64,000 bases of DNA, taken from NCBI GenBank assembly GCA_964017145.1, contig OZ024850.1, positions 372,001 to 436,000 of the forward strand, given 5' to 3'. Positions within the stretch are counted from its first letter, which is position 1. Every line of letters begins with the position of its first letter. The position numbers and the translations under genes are program-made. Shown in pieces: positions 44,120-60,360 of this stretch. The notes below the pieces were generated by a model. That model ran no database searches, was not told the DNA's origin, and worked only from the letters and a program-made list of their open reading frames with translations. The DNA comes from Agrocybe praecox (Eukaryota; Basidiomycota; Agaricomycetes; Agaricales; Agrocybaceae).

Positions 44120-47100
44120 CTATTTGAAGGTATGCGACTGGTTGCCTTTCTTTAATTCACTATGAGCCTTGGGAGGAGCTGGGAAATCGCCATAAAAAAC
44201 GCCTCCTGTAATTTCAAAAAAAGAACATTAGTTTCACACATAATTATATGATATTAAAGGCTGCCGTCACAAACCTTTGTTGTTCTGCTTCCTTTGGCGC
44301 TTCTTTTTCCTATCTTCAAGATCAGGATTATCGTCCAAAATATTCGAAGCTACCGAGAAATCGAAGGGCTCCGCTTCTTCATGTTTGGAGACAGGCTGCT
44401 GATGCTTCGGCGTGGTGTGGGTATCCGTACTGCCTGTGTCTTGGTTGCCCTCGTCAGCCGCAGGAGACGGTTTGGACTCCTCAGCTTTCCGTTTTCGCTT
44501 TTGCCTGGGTTGCCCAACTACAACGATTGTGTCGATCTCCTCCTTGACTTCTTTTTTTGTTTGTCTCTGAGAAGGGGCTACGTAAGGTATTTCGACCTGC
44601 ACGCCGGAAGCCGCGTCAACTTCTGCCTGTTGCACTTCGTTGCTTGTCTGAGGCGTGGTAGCAATGATCTATAATTTGACACTCATGAGCTCCTACACTT
44701 GACATCATTGGAGAAGAAGGGTTGGTATGAACGTAGATACCAGTACTGACTTGAGGGATAGCAGGTGCCATCGAAAAGCTGCGGTTAATTTTTGCGACGA
44801 GCACCTCGAAATGCGGGTGGCTGGCACGATGATGGGAGATCGACGTCACCTTCACAGTTGAAGAGGACCCCTGTGTAATTAATTACGAGTCTTTTGGGTC
44901 AGAACGACAAGTGAAAGATAAGTAGGGTTTGGAGCCACTTACGACGAGCTGACTTCCGCTGCTTGTACCGAACAACGTGCTTACTGCACTTGCATAGCCT
45001 AGTACTGGTTTTGAGATTTGTGACGAGGTTGCAATACCAAAAAGTGAAGATTGGGACGTTGAGGGGATCCGGTTTTGCCCTACGTTTCTCACAAGTAAGC
45101 ACCGCAGCAATATCCGATAGAGAGCTCGACTAGCATACCTTGTCCCCAAATGCTCGTGTTTTCTTTCTTGTCGGTTTCTTCCAACTTCTTAATTTCCTCA
45201 TCAAGCATAACCACATCCTTTTGTGTTTTTTCGATTGCAGATTTCGTTGACCCGGTTTGTTCCTCCGAATCATCCTTCTTACCACCTTCTCCCCCTATGC
45301 GAGCCATAGCCATCCCTCGTTTCACTGCCTCCTTGACGACAGTCAGAAGTTCCTTTGCACGTCGTTTCACGATGGGTGGAATGGAAGATTTGAACATTGC
45401 CAATAGTGCTGCCATATCAGCAGGCGGGTGTTCTGCCATGAGGAATAAAACATGGTTCTGCAACACGTATCTATGGAGATTGAAAAAAAAGGGGGGGAAA
45501 TAGAAAGAAAGAAAGGGTTTGAAGGTAGACACAGGAATAAAGCGAAATTTAATAATGAAGAGACAAAGTATGGCAAAGCGTGTAACGTACCTGGTGCTTT
45601 CGTCTTCCTCCCTAGCTGCACGCTCCCTCCATCCATGCACACTCCTATAGACCTCCCTATGAAGAGCCCCAATCCCGACTCCGGGCCCTCCTGCCGTCAA
45701 TGCAGCTTTGTTCCATTTCTTAGCAAGAGTGTCCCATCCACCGCTGCCTGAACCTTCAGTTATATCATACGGTTCCTTTGAGTACACCCTGAGGGATGTC
45801 TCGGCCGAACGCGATAATGCCTCATCGAGCAAACCTTGAGGAGACAATGATGTCGAAGCAACGACAGGCGGCGAGGGTGACCGCGACTGAGATTTTGTCT
45901 TTGATCGGTCCAGCAGGGCGTTTTTGAGGTTATCATAAATGTACAATAAGAAGTGCGTGTCCGAGCGGGCATATCTGAGCATATCTTCAGGTAGCGGTCT
46001 ATAATCAAAAATTGAACTTTTTAATAATGGGATATTAGTCATGGTTTATGATTCGACAAACCGTATTCTCCAGTCCGCTAATTGATAACGCTTATCAGGG
46101 ACAAAATCGCAATACATCTCAAGAAGATTAGCCAGCCCGTGACGGGGGAATTCTACAACAGCATTATATTAGCTAATAAATAAATAATATCACGAGGCAT
46201 ACCTAGTAGTTTGGACGCATGGTAGGTATCGAAAAGATTGACGATATAGATGTTAAAGTCTTGTTGAAGCCATACAATGTCACTGTCTGCACCGTGGAAG
46301 ACCTATGAAGTGTTAGAAAGAGCCTTTTTTGCCCACAAGGGCTATGTCCTTACTTTAACGATTTCAGGATCTGTGAATACTTCATTCATGCTCTCCATTT
46401 CATCTCTCACAGCCAACAGGTCCACGACCCAATCTTGGTCCCTGTCGCTTATTTGCATTAGACATAGGAATCCAGAATATGAACGATAACTGTGATGTTC
46501 CAGATCAACTGCTATTTCTGTGGCTGTCTTCAACTTGGATAACGTCCGTTGGAATTCTTCTTTGGTATCTACCCATGTTGCCTGTGTATCCTCGAAGGAA
46601 GTTGGTGGTATGGGAGTGCATGACTTGAACATTCTGGTAGGATATGTAATATGCGTAATTTCGTAGCGGTAAGGATGGTTTGCGCTGCAAGGTAATTAGC
46701 ATCGGTATAGGGAAAGAATGACGTTTGCATACATTATATTAGAATCATTTTGGTTGTCGTCCGTATAGACATAGCCGAGGGGTACTTTTGCGTTGTATTT
46801 ATGCGAGAGAGTTGGATACCATTGCACGTCCGAATTCGTGACTTTCTTGGTGAAAAGCAGCTGAGGTTTGGAGAGGTTTGGAGCGTGTTGAATAACAGCT
46901 TTGTCGTTAGTCGAGAAGACAGACTTCTAGAAAGAGATGTGAGTATAAGCCTACTTGACGCTGAACAGACGCACCTGTTTCGTCGAGATTATCGGAGAGT
47001 TAATAGCAATCACAGGTGCCTTATTCTTTCCAAGAAATTGATCCAGGCAAGAATCCTAAAGGAATTTGAGTGATGTATTCTAACACGCAAATAACTTGAA

Positions 47101-47442
47101 TATACGCACCGTCTTTTCTAACAGCTGGTCCACCGAATCAACGACCAAAGCATGGAAATTGTCGGTCACATCGTCCTGGGTATCGATCTTCCCTTTTCCC
47201 CTTTCTTTACGACCTCTTGTTGCGTCCACCGTCGAAGCAAGATTAAGTAGCTTATTGGTCATGTTCAATACTCTTTCGGAAAACGCGTCCAGTTGTCCCG
47301 CAAGATCCAGATCCATAGAACGATGAAATCCAATATCTGAAGGCAGACCCGCTGCTTTTCGTGTTACTCCCAGTGCTGCAGCTTGAAGTCGACCATTGTA
47401 GCCATCAAAGGATGCAGAAGTCAAATGTATGTCGTCCGTCAT
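44120..47442 (-). CDS. RRP6: Exosome 3'-5' exoribonuclease Rrp6 / EXOSC10
   Basis: Multi-exon gene; the first exons are 47442..47110, 47055..46975 and a third starting near 46925, and the stop is at 44120-44122. The N-terminal third is the PMC2NT domain, which binds Rrp47. The DEDD-Y nuclease core follows: [20 protein letters not shown] (D and E), [16 protein letters not shown] (D), and [18 protein letters not shown] (Y and D). An HRDC domain should come next, in the region after [15 protein letters not shown]. The C-terminal tail is basic and low-complexity ([24 protein letters not shown]), as expected for nuclear targeting. Rrp6 trims and degrades RNA with the nuclear exosome: 5.8S rRNA, snoRNAs and aberrant transcripts. 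The start is the ATG giving MTDDIHL; an upstream in-frame TTG was rejected. The interior exons were followed by reading frame and similarity but not all boundaries were fixed. Confidence 0.9.
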
Positions 47443-48322
47443 TTTGAAACGCAAGAGTTCGTCTAGGAAAACCGCGTAATGCGTAGTGAAGTAAGAACTT
47501 AAGGCGACCCAAAGTCAATCCAAAATGTTCTGAAAATGTTTTCTGAATCCGGAGATACACGTGACATTATACTCGGGCCGTTGATAGCGGGCCTCCAACC
47601 CAAATTTGGCACTGCTCGTGTCGGAGGTTCCTTTCGTAGTACAACCATCGTTTTTCTGTCAATTTCGCGAATCGTATCGTCTGAAGAATAAACCAAAGAA
47701 GGTTCCAAGAATGGATAGTTGTACTTCTTCGGTTCTTCATTATCCTATGAAGATATGGACATCTATTGAGTCGAGTTGGAGTCGAGTTAAGGGGAAATAA
47801 CTGTTGATAAGCGTTCATAATTTCCGCCGGAAGAACAAGATATTGGCTCTGGCTGCTACGATTCGGCTAGGAAAAAATAAGATACTACGCAGCCCATGTG
47901 TTAACCCACGATCATGAACAGCTAGCGACGAGTCTTAAATTAATCAAACGTGTATGAGCATCAACGACGTCAAATTTCTAAAGGATATAAGTTTCTTTTG
48001 TTATACTTTCGGGAACATTCGAGCTGGACGTGGAGGTCTCAAAGACGACTGGTCCGCAGAGGAATCTTATGGAAAAGAGAAGGAGGGTGAGGATAAGGAC
48101 GTTGACGCGGAAAAACGTGCCAGCGACTCTCAAGCACATGTCTCTGTCGATGAATAGGCCTAGGGACCGCTGGCTCATAGTGACAATGGACAATTGATTT
48201 CGACGAGAAGATGGAACATTTGGATTTTCGTAGTCAAAATTACAGTACAATTCTTATTCTTCGACTTCCTTCCAACGATATCTCGAGCCTCTCATCCTAG
48301 GATGTATTAAGCTTGTTTCACT
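47443..48322. other. Spacer upstream of RRP6
   Basis: It holds the RRP6 promoter. Open frames at 47606..47800 and 47954..48157 (+) have no recognisable content. Confidence 0.4.
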
Positions 48323-48614
48323 CTATTCGCTGCTGTCTCGCTTTGGTTGTGATTTGTTGTCGACGTCATCTGGTCGTTCGTTGAGCCGCAAACTCGCGGT
48401 TCCGAGACTTATCGAGCAATTCTCAGATATAGGTGATGTATAGCCAGACAGAATTCCTGGTTCATGGTGACCAGTGCTAGTGGACGTTGATGCTGTTTTG
48501 GCTAATGAAACAAAATATGGGTTAGGAACCCGAGTGAGATCGATATTTGACGCGAAACGTACCTTTCGTTTGCCCGGCTACATTCTCTCTAACACGGAAT
48601 TCTGTGGAGGACAT
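48323..48614 (-). CDS. Small hypothetical protein (76 aa)
   Basis: ATG at 48614, exon 1 48614..48563, a 61-nt intron with GT..AG ends (gtacgt ... cattag), and exon 2 48501..48323 ending in TAG, one frame throughout. The product is hydrophilic and Ser/Thr-rich (MSSTEFRVRENVAGQTKA, then TASTSTSTGHHEPG and a charged tail NERPDDVDNKSQPKRDSSE). There is no signal peptide, membrane segment or known domain. The support is the open 59-codon second exon in phase with a canonical intron. It lies between RRP6 and SMC3 on the same strand. Function is unknown and it may be a chance structure. Confidence 0.4.
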
Positions 48615-49292
48615 TTCGATGTGTTACTTGAAAGTTGATGGGGAGTATGTATAACTTTGTGTTACGATTGGAGCTATTCTGGCTCTTGGATTATATACAC
48701 TTTCGTCATGTTATAGACATACTGGCTATGTCATAGGTGGCCTAAAAGGTTTGAGCCGAAACCACTGTCTGGAGTATGTTGGAGACGACAGTTGGAGCCA
48801 TTTTTCCAGAGTCATGAGTGATTCAAGAGGTAGACAGTAGTGATTGTCAGAAAACCGGTTAAGGTCGCTTCCGAACATCCTTAGTTGACTGTGGGACTCA
48901 ACACGAGCAGACTGATGTTAAGCAGGTCTTTGCGGGTAAAGGAAAGAAACATGCGGTACGCGACGATTCTAATTTAAATCTAATGGGCCATCGCACGATT
49001 CCGTGATTTGCGGCAACGGCCGAACGCTGCAAGGGCGTAAACCCCAAATTCTGACAGTGATATTATGCTCATCCTGCTCCGAAATCGCCTCAAAATTACG
49101 AGTCACGATGCGATGAGTCAAAACATTAGTGGCGCACAATACGGTCAGTAAAATACATATCTGATAAATGTTAAAAGTACAGGGTACTCATGTAGCATAA
49201 ACTAATACGATAAATAACAATCAGCAAAAGAACCTGAATACAGGAGGAAAGCATAATCGATAGACACTGAAAGGAAAGGGCATATGTGGTTA
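48615..49292. other. Spacer between small gene and SMC3
   Basis: The SMC3 3' flank and the promoter of the small gene. Nothing else is seen. Confidence 0.4.
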
Positions 49293-53792
<4,500 letters not shown>

Positions 53793-54144
53793 ATTAAGCT
53801 ACAGGCCAAAAAATTTGCGTCCGACCTGTTAGAAACCGGTGGCAAATGGGAAAAGCGCTTGTGAAGACCAAATATCAATTCAACCTTTGCGCAAGGCTGG
53901 CTCGTTGAATTTGGGAGCCGTGACAGTACGTGACACAGCGCGTTTGTGACGACGCGTGATAGAAATGACCCACAGCGATCGAAGTTCACACGCGGATTAC
54001 ACGCGGATGAATTTAAAATTCTATATTCTATCAATTAGCATTGAACGAGTAAACTCGGAGCAACATTCTAGAAAATGTTAGGCAAAACAAACTATGACCG
54101 ATCACCTTATAAGAATGAGAATATAAAGCAACGTTTGTATTGTA
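53793..54144. other. Spacer upstream of SMC3
   Basis: 352 bp. It holds the SMC3 promoter and the 3' flank of the next minus-strand gene. Nothing further is seen. Confidence 0.4.
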
Positions 54145-56106
54145 CTATACATTGTGGGATGCTCTTGAACTTAGCAGTAGTACCGGCATGGGCTTCTGCA
54201 TCGTCCGATGATTCTCGTCATTTAAAGTATCTAAGGTACTCGGAGTATCCAGATCCTCGCGCTGGACAAATATTAATTCATTCCGTGCACCCGCCTCGGG
54301 GTCAAAACCCGCAGTTGGAGGCGGCGTTGGAAGTGACATGATAAAAGAGGGATAATCGAATAGATGGCCTCCAGAAGAGGTCCGTCTGCGCCGTCTGCGA
54401 TCGAAAAGAAGGGAATTTGGAGAGGAAAGGGTGTCAGAAGCCATCTCTTCTCCTGCTCTCTTTAGGTTCAGAGTGATTCTTGACATCATTGCAACCTGTG
54501 ATGATGGTCAGGAGTCATCGGGATATGCTTCAATAAGTTATTATAGTACGACTTACAGTGATACTGTAAGATGGAGGGAAGCTCGGTAAGTTTGCAATTG
54601 ATCAGAAATAATGGCACTCTCACAGTTGCTCTGTCCTATTGTACGCCAAGTTGCCAATCAGTTTCAGTTAATCATAAAAGTTTAATTCAGCTTACTGTGC
54701 AGCAATATTCTTAGTGCCGGGAGGGGCAGCGACAATCATAAATGTCAGGACGCATGTAACAGAGAATATCACGCTAAATATCCCACTTTAGCAATCTGAC
54801 CTATCACATTGCTAACGCGTCATCCTGCTCACCTGTAATACAGCAGCCCATCTTCCAACAGGCGCTTAATAATGTAACTAGCTTCTTCCCGCCTTATTGG
54901 AGGTACGGTGCAATAAAGTGTCAGACCAAATATTATTGTGTCGTACAGAAGAGGGATCCAAGCGGAAGACGATGCTAGGCCGCTTCTACCAATGCGGATT
55001 ATTGATTGGGTTATTAATTTGTTTTCACTGGGACATGTAACACAAGCTTACATGGAAGGGTCGAACACCATACTACATGCTGCAGGATTTCAAAGAAAAT
55101 CAGGACTTTTATAATTCGAAAATATGATGGTCGTACCATGAATTCCCGACTCGGGATTATGGACGACAGCTGGAAAAGTAAATAAGCGCCAGAGACGTGA
55201 TGGCAATTGTAACTACGAGACGTACGTTGCCCACGACTGATTAGCCATGCGTTCATCGCCGTCTCAAAAATGAGGATGCACCATAACCCATTTGCTATCC
55301 ATTTTTGGTGTGGGTATAGTGCTTTGATGCGTAGGAGCATCATTAGGCCGACAACTTCGACGGCGATGGCAACTGTACATCCTTCGTAGCGGACAAAACG
55401 TGCGCATCTGGAACTCCAATGAGCAACCCACATTTACACAATCCGAGAATCGGTCGCTGACCTCTATGATAAGCGACAAAAAGCCGTGATTACCGCAGTG
55501 TACGGGTGTATAGTATATCCCGGACGTACCTCGTATGTCCATGTCGGCGACAAGTACGCTATCAGTAAAATAATTAGAGCATTGATAGCTGAATGCAGTA
55601 AAATTCATACCAAATAGGTTAATTATAAACCCCAGTGGAGTGAAATAACGATTCTGAAGGAATATTTAGTTCATACTTCCGGTGAATGGTGGAGAGAACC
55701 AACAAAGAGAAAGAGGTATACAACTAGGAGATAGGAATTCAGCGACTGCGTCATCGTAGGATGCCTCGAATGATTGATGACCACTCACACAAGCCTTTCC
55801 GTTTTCCTTTCCAAATAAGCTCGACCTATGGTACGACATGAGGATACAATCTTGAAAGGCATTGTCCTGCTTACCTCGTCCGCAAATGTGTCGATGTGGT
55901 CCCATATCAACACCACAAAACTCGCGAATCCAACGTACTACACAAGAGCGATTGGTTTTCGAGCGACAACTGGGGACAATTCTGCCTTACATTGGTACGG
56001 ACACTGTTCGAGGATAATGTAGGACTGAAGGAAATAGAAACCAGTAGATAGTGAAAACTCACGTATCTGCAATATCAGGATAAACGTGCGGTATCGCTTG
56101 AGGCAT
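54145..56106 (-). CDS. DUF6533 domain-containing multi-pass membrane protein
   Basis: The gene starts at ATG 56106 (exons 56106..56063, 56024..55991, then 55937 onward) and ends at 54145. The N-terminus reads PTLSSNSVRTNYVGFASF and VVLIWDHIDTFADE, then VELIWKGKRKGL and QNRYFTPLGFIINLF. This Tyr-x-Thr-x-E-x-x-x-W-like block with the following NRY-x-TP motif is DUF6533, a family expanded in agaricomycetes. Further segments are hydrophobic: TVAIAVEVVGLMMLLRIKAL, WIANGLWCILIFETAMNAWL, SAWIPLLYDTIIFGLTLYC, YYSVIFSVTCVLTFMIVAAP. The C-terminal MMSRITLNLKRAG leads into a charged tail of about 100 residues with an RRRRRRTSSGG run. Topology is probably seven membrane spans. Function is unknown. Several interior exon ends were not fixed to the base. 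Confidence 0.8.
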
Positions 56107-59100
56107 ACTAGCATCAGCGACAAAAACAAAACACGAATATACTGCAGGTGGAGGCAAAGAACGGTGTTTGCTCTTCGTCCTATTTATTACACGAAGAGTG
56201 ATTTAGATTGAATTAGGGCCAGGAAAATAGGATGCGTCGATCCGCGAGCAGGATGTTATGGGTGGTCGAAAGAGAGGCAAAGGTAGGCAGTAAGTAAGTA
56301 GTGCTTCGAAGCTTCGCATTCTTAATTAAGCTTGAGTATACGTATATGTATAAGGCTCCAAGAGCGCGCTACACAGGTCAGGGGCGCGGTGAATTATGGA
56401 GAATACGGAGTAGTATGGTACTGCGAGTTGGTCGGAGACAGCAACTGGGTTTAGTCCTATTTTGGGGTGGTGATCATCGACTTCTTGGAAAGCAGGAAAC
56501 AGGAGTGAGCTAATTTTAGATTTGTGCAGTCTCTTTTATTCGAGCTATGGAATCATGGAGCTTAATTATGGTCGTTTCGACAGAGAGCTTTTTATCCATC
56601 TGATAAGCTGAGATCACTTGAAGTTTAATATGTATGCTGATATGCATTCAGAGAAACGTCTAGTAGCTTAGGAAATGATAAATAAGTAGTAAGCGAGTGA
56701 GTCTGGCGAGACGCGGGGATTAATATTCTTCCTTCCGTTTGGTATAGTGCCATATATCAAGTTTGTCTGTTTTTATGTCCATGACATCGGGTTGTAGAGT
56801 AGTTAACGCGGTGATGATTTTGACAGATGTCAAAGTGAAGAATTGATGCTGACAAAATAGATGTTGGATATTTCAATGAAAATCGTAGGATAGCTGAGCA
56901 ATGGCCTCGGGCATTAAAAGCGCGTGGTCAGAGTATGTTATCAGCTCAAGCATGTGAGTCTCTGTGCTTTTATAGCGCCAAAAATGTCGCAGCAGCGTGC
57001 TTCCTACTATCTTCCACCGCCTGAAGGGGGTACTATTAGGCAGAAGACAACCGCAATTAGTCTCTATGAGACGCTGACGAGAATTGTATTTATATTTCGA
57101 GTTTTGCTTCCGCTATCTTCTGTAGCTAGTGTTATTTTTCATGATCGTCACGACTACATCATGATGGTGTGACTTGACAATATCGAGATGGGATCAAGGA
57201 TCATGCAAAATAAAGGAAAGAAGAGCCGATCCGGTCATTAAACCGTCGGTCAATTATTTTCGAAGCGCCGGGACAGCGAATTAGAATATTCCTGGCCACA
57301 GAATTCTGCTATTAAAGTAAAGCCGTCAGAGAGCCTGCGCATACTGCACACCTGCCAGAAACCATTCTAATTTCAGTTCAGTTAAGCTTCAGATATGATA
57401 CTTTGTGTGACGTCAGTGCGTCTTCGAGAATGGAAACCTGTAATTCGACGACGAATTGGGGCTTACACTGGTTGCGCTGGGAACCTGGAGGGGCCCATGA
57501 TGATGATTGAAAGTGCTTAGCATGCATTGTGACTATTGTCAGTAAGAAGCAGAAGTGTAGTAGAGTAAAGTAGTGAAAGTGAAGGTGAAGTTCGAATCAG
57601 GAAAGTGTATGTTTATCGAGGCGTGATCGGGTCATTAATCGAGCGCGTTTGGAGAAAGATGCGCCATACTGCTCGCTATACTACTACTGAGAAGTAGCAC
57701 ATCACATCACATACGCCGCATGGAACTTGAGGGGTAAGAAGGGCAGGGAAATTTGTCATTATTAAATAAATAATACTACGTAGATGGCCCAATGATCACT
57801 ACCGGTATACTACCGAGTGATATTGATCAAATATTTCTGATTTGGAGCTTCGGATGGGATATACGGTAGTGTGGCGTTCATATTCCCGAATGCTCGGCAG
57901 AGATGGGTCAACGTCGCGGATGCATGCTATTGGGATAAGTCGACATGTCTACTAGTCATTGCCGAGGAACAGGAATATGTATGTCATTCCAAATCTTATG
58001 ATTCGTCGGCCTGCTCGTCGGTACAAGTACGAGGTTTGGTGACAGTCAGGCACATCGACGATCTTATTTCAAGGAGCGCCGCGCCGTCCTGGAAACTGCT
58101 CAACGGGGTGTGGAAGAGGGAAGAAGGTTCGTAAGAGTAAGATGAATTCCAAAACTGAAAAAAATGATTCCTGATCCCCTAGGGTCATGTTGGCGACCAT
58201 TGAAACGAAGATATCGGAAAATGACGGTTCGTGAGCATCAAGGGAAGGAGTGTGAGGCAATGGAGAATAGACAGAGCACGTTTCTTCGAGGATGGAGTAG
58301 TGGTTAATGCTGCGTCAGGGCGTCTGTTGACGAGAGTAAATGATGGAAGACAGGGGGGTCAGGACGAGAGAACTGTGAGCCAGGATATACTGAGTCGAAT
58401 ATGAGCGTCAGTCATTGAGAAGTAAAATTGGTGGCATTAAGCTTACCGGTTCTCGTTGAGTATCAGTATTTTGTGAATGCTCAATAGAAAGCGAAGAGCA
58501 AAAGGGCGACGTTTGTAGTGAAAAATGAACTGATGATGGTGTGTGGGCACTGTCGACCGTCAATATCTCCAGAGACAATGCCCACGTTCAGATGCTGCTC
58601 TCGCCGTGAAAAGGAGACTTTCGCTTTATGGGATTGGAACAGCCTTTGGGTGGGTATGTAAAGTCAGTGGGATATTTCAGTTTATGCCCTTCCTGAGCAT
58701 GTTTGCTCAGGGGCATCTTTGTTCTTCGGTCAGCATAGACTATAAATGGGCAGTGCATGCTTGCTGAGCTTGTTGAATATTTTTCTGAGAGATAAAGGCA
58801 TGAGGCCTGAGGCTGTTCGTCCAAGGTAGGCGCATAGGAGGAAGATGGCGAACAAGAGGGGGCACTGACACGAAGCGGAGAGGCGGCCCGGACATGCCAT
58901 TTCGATCGCGTAAGTTGATGGTAAAATGTTCAGTGATTGAACATTCGATCTTTGCTCTTACTCACTGTATCTGTAGTAGTGCTTGAAGCGCTGCTACGGT
59001 AATTTTCTGCGGCGGTCTATAGTTTGCCCTCTCACACCAGTTCAATGCAGGTCGTAGAACATTATTCGTTGTGGTAGTGCCACTAAAGGATCTCCCAAAG

Positions 59101-59490
59101 CCTCGCAGCCTACGCCCTTATACCTACGACAGTCTTCTCTCCCATTGCGCGTTATTAATCGTATACTTGAGAAAAGAGACACAGAAAATCAGCAGAAAAA
59201 AAGCAGGTTCCAATCGTATCACCCAGGCGCGCCCCAAATAGGCTTTGAAATGGATCCCGAAGTTTCGATATGCTCGCCTGAGGATTTTGAGCCATACCTC
59301 CCTTTTTGTCCAATCAACTATAAAAGGAATCGTGTCATCAGCAGGAGCCTCTCTTCACCAAGCATAAGATAGGCAAGCTTGTCAAGAAGGAAAAATTCAA
59401 AGTTGAAGTTGGTTGTTTTCGGAACCATTCGAACATAGCACTTCCCCCACACCTTTGCCAATTGCGACCCAGCCAACCTACTGATAATCA
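56107..59490. other. Gene-poor stretch
   Basis: About 3.4 kb with no gene recognised. The open frames are short and lack domain resemblance. The left end is the promoter of the DUF6533 gene. Confidence 0.5.
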
Positions 59491-60360
59491 GTGTTTGACT
59501 GTTGGGCACACCAAGGAAGCCTGTTCTGCGCCACGTCAGTACCTTTATTACCGGGGGTTTGCTTCGAGGAGGCAGTATTGGGTCGTCTTCAAAGAAAAAA
59601 TGCCAAGCCACTCACTGTAGGTCAATTGTCGACTTTGGGTCAGGTTGTTGATATTCTGCGACAAAACACTCGTTTGTACGCTTTTTCTTCCATTCTTGTC
59701 GTGATGACGTGCCGAACTTTTATTTCTACTATAGCTCTACAGCTGATGTTTTGTGCTGGATGGGTCCGTCGCGATATAAGCTCGGGGAATATCCTCTCCT
59801 AACAGAAGCCCGACAGTACTTTGAGAGCCAAGTTAGAATATGCACGAAAGCTCCCGAGAGAAGATAGGAATGTCGGTGTAGACCTTAAAACGGTACTTTT
59901 CTCATTCAACATCTTCTTTGACACTCAATTGTATCATAGGGCACCCCTTACTTTTAGGCACTCGAAATCCTTGACCGTATATCTCTCGCAGTGATTTTCT
60001 CTGGGGAATTAGAGGTCCCAGAGCCGGAAGATCGAACAGAAGTTCAAGAAAGTACACCATGTCTCCTTATCATCCACAATTTTGCACACGACGTGGAATC
60101 CCTTTCGTGGATCTTCTGGACAATTACTGACCGCGTAGAGCACCTGACATCACGAGAATATGCCAAGTAGATTTTTGATAACTACATGCAAGCGAGCTTT
60201 GCCCGCCGTGCTGCGCTCCTTCAGCCAGTTCAGAACGATTTAAACCACGTTTTGAAGAGCTCACCCCGTGTCTTTGTAGCACACAGGCATAAGCTGCGGC
60301 GTTTACTCCTTTCTTACTACAGGCATAAATTGGTCAACGAGGAGAGGCTTCATGATCCAT
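59491..60360 (+). pseudogene. FunK1-like fungal protein kinase remnant
   Basis: Reading the + strand, AGWVRRDISSGNIL near 59755-59796 is the catalytic loop of the fungal-specific FunK1-type kinases, with Arg in place of the catalytic-loop His. It is followed by AKLEYARKLPREDRNVGVDL and, after an intron ending at 59939, GTPYF-stop-ALEILDR, where TAG replaces the expected Met codon. Then come EVPEPEDRTEVQESTPCLLI and IHNFAHDVESLSWIFWTI, the HDxES block of the same family, and YAK-stop-IFDNYMQASFARRA. At least two in-frame stops interrupt the domain. The upstream half (glycine loop, Lys) is not recognisable. It cannot encode a working kinase unless the stops are sequencing errors. Confidence 0.6.
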
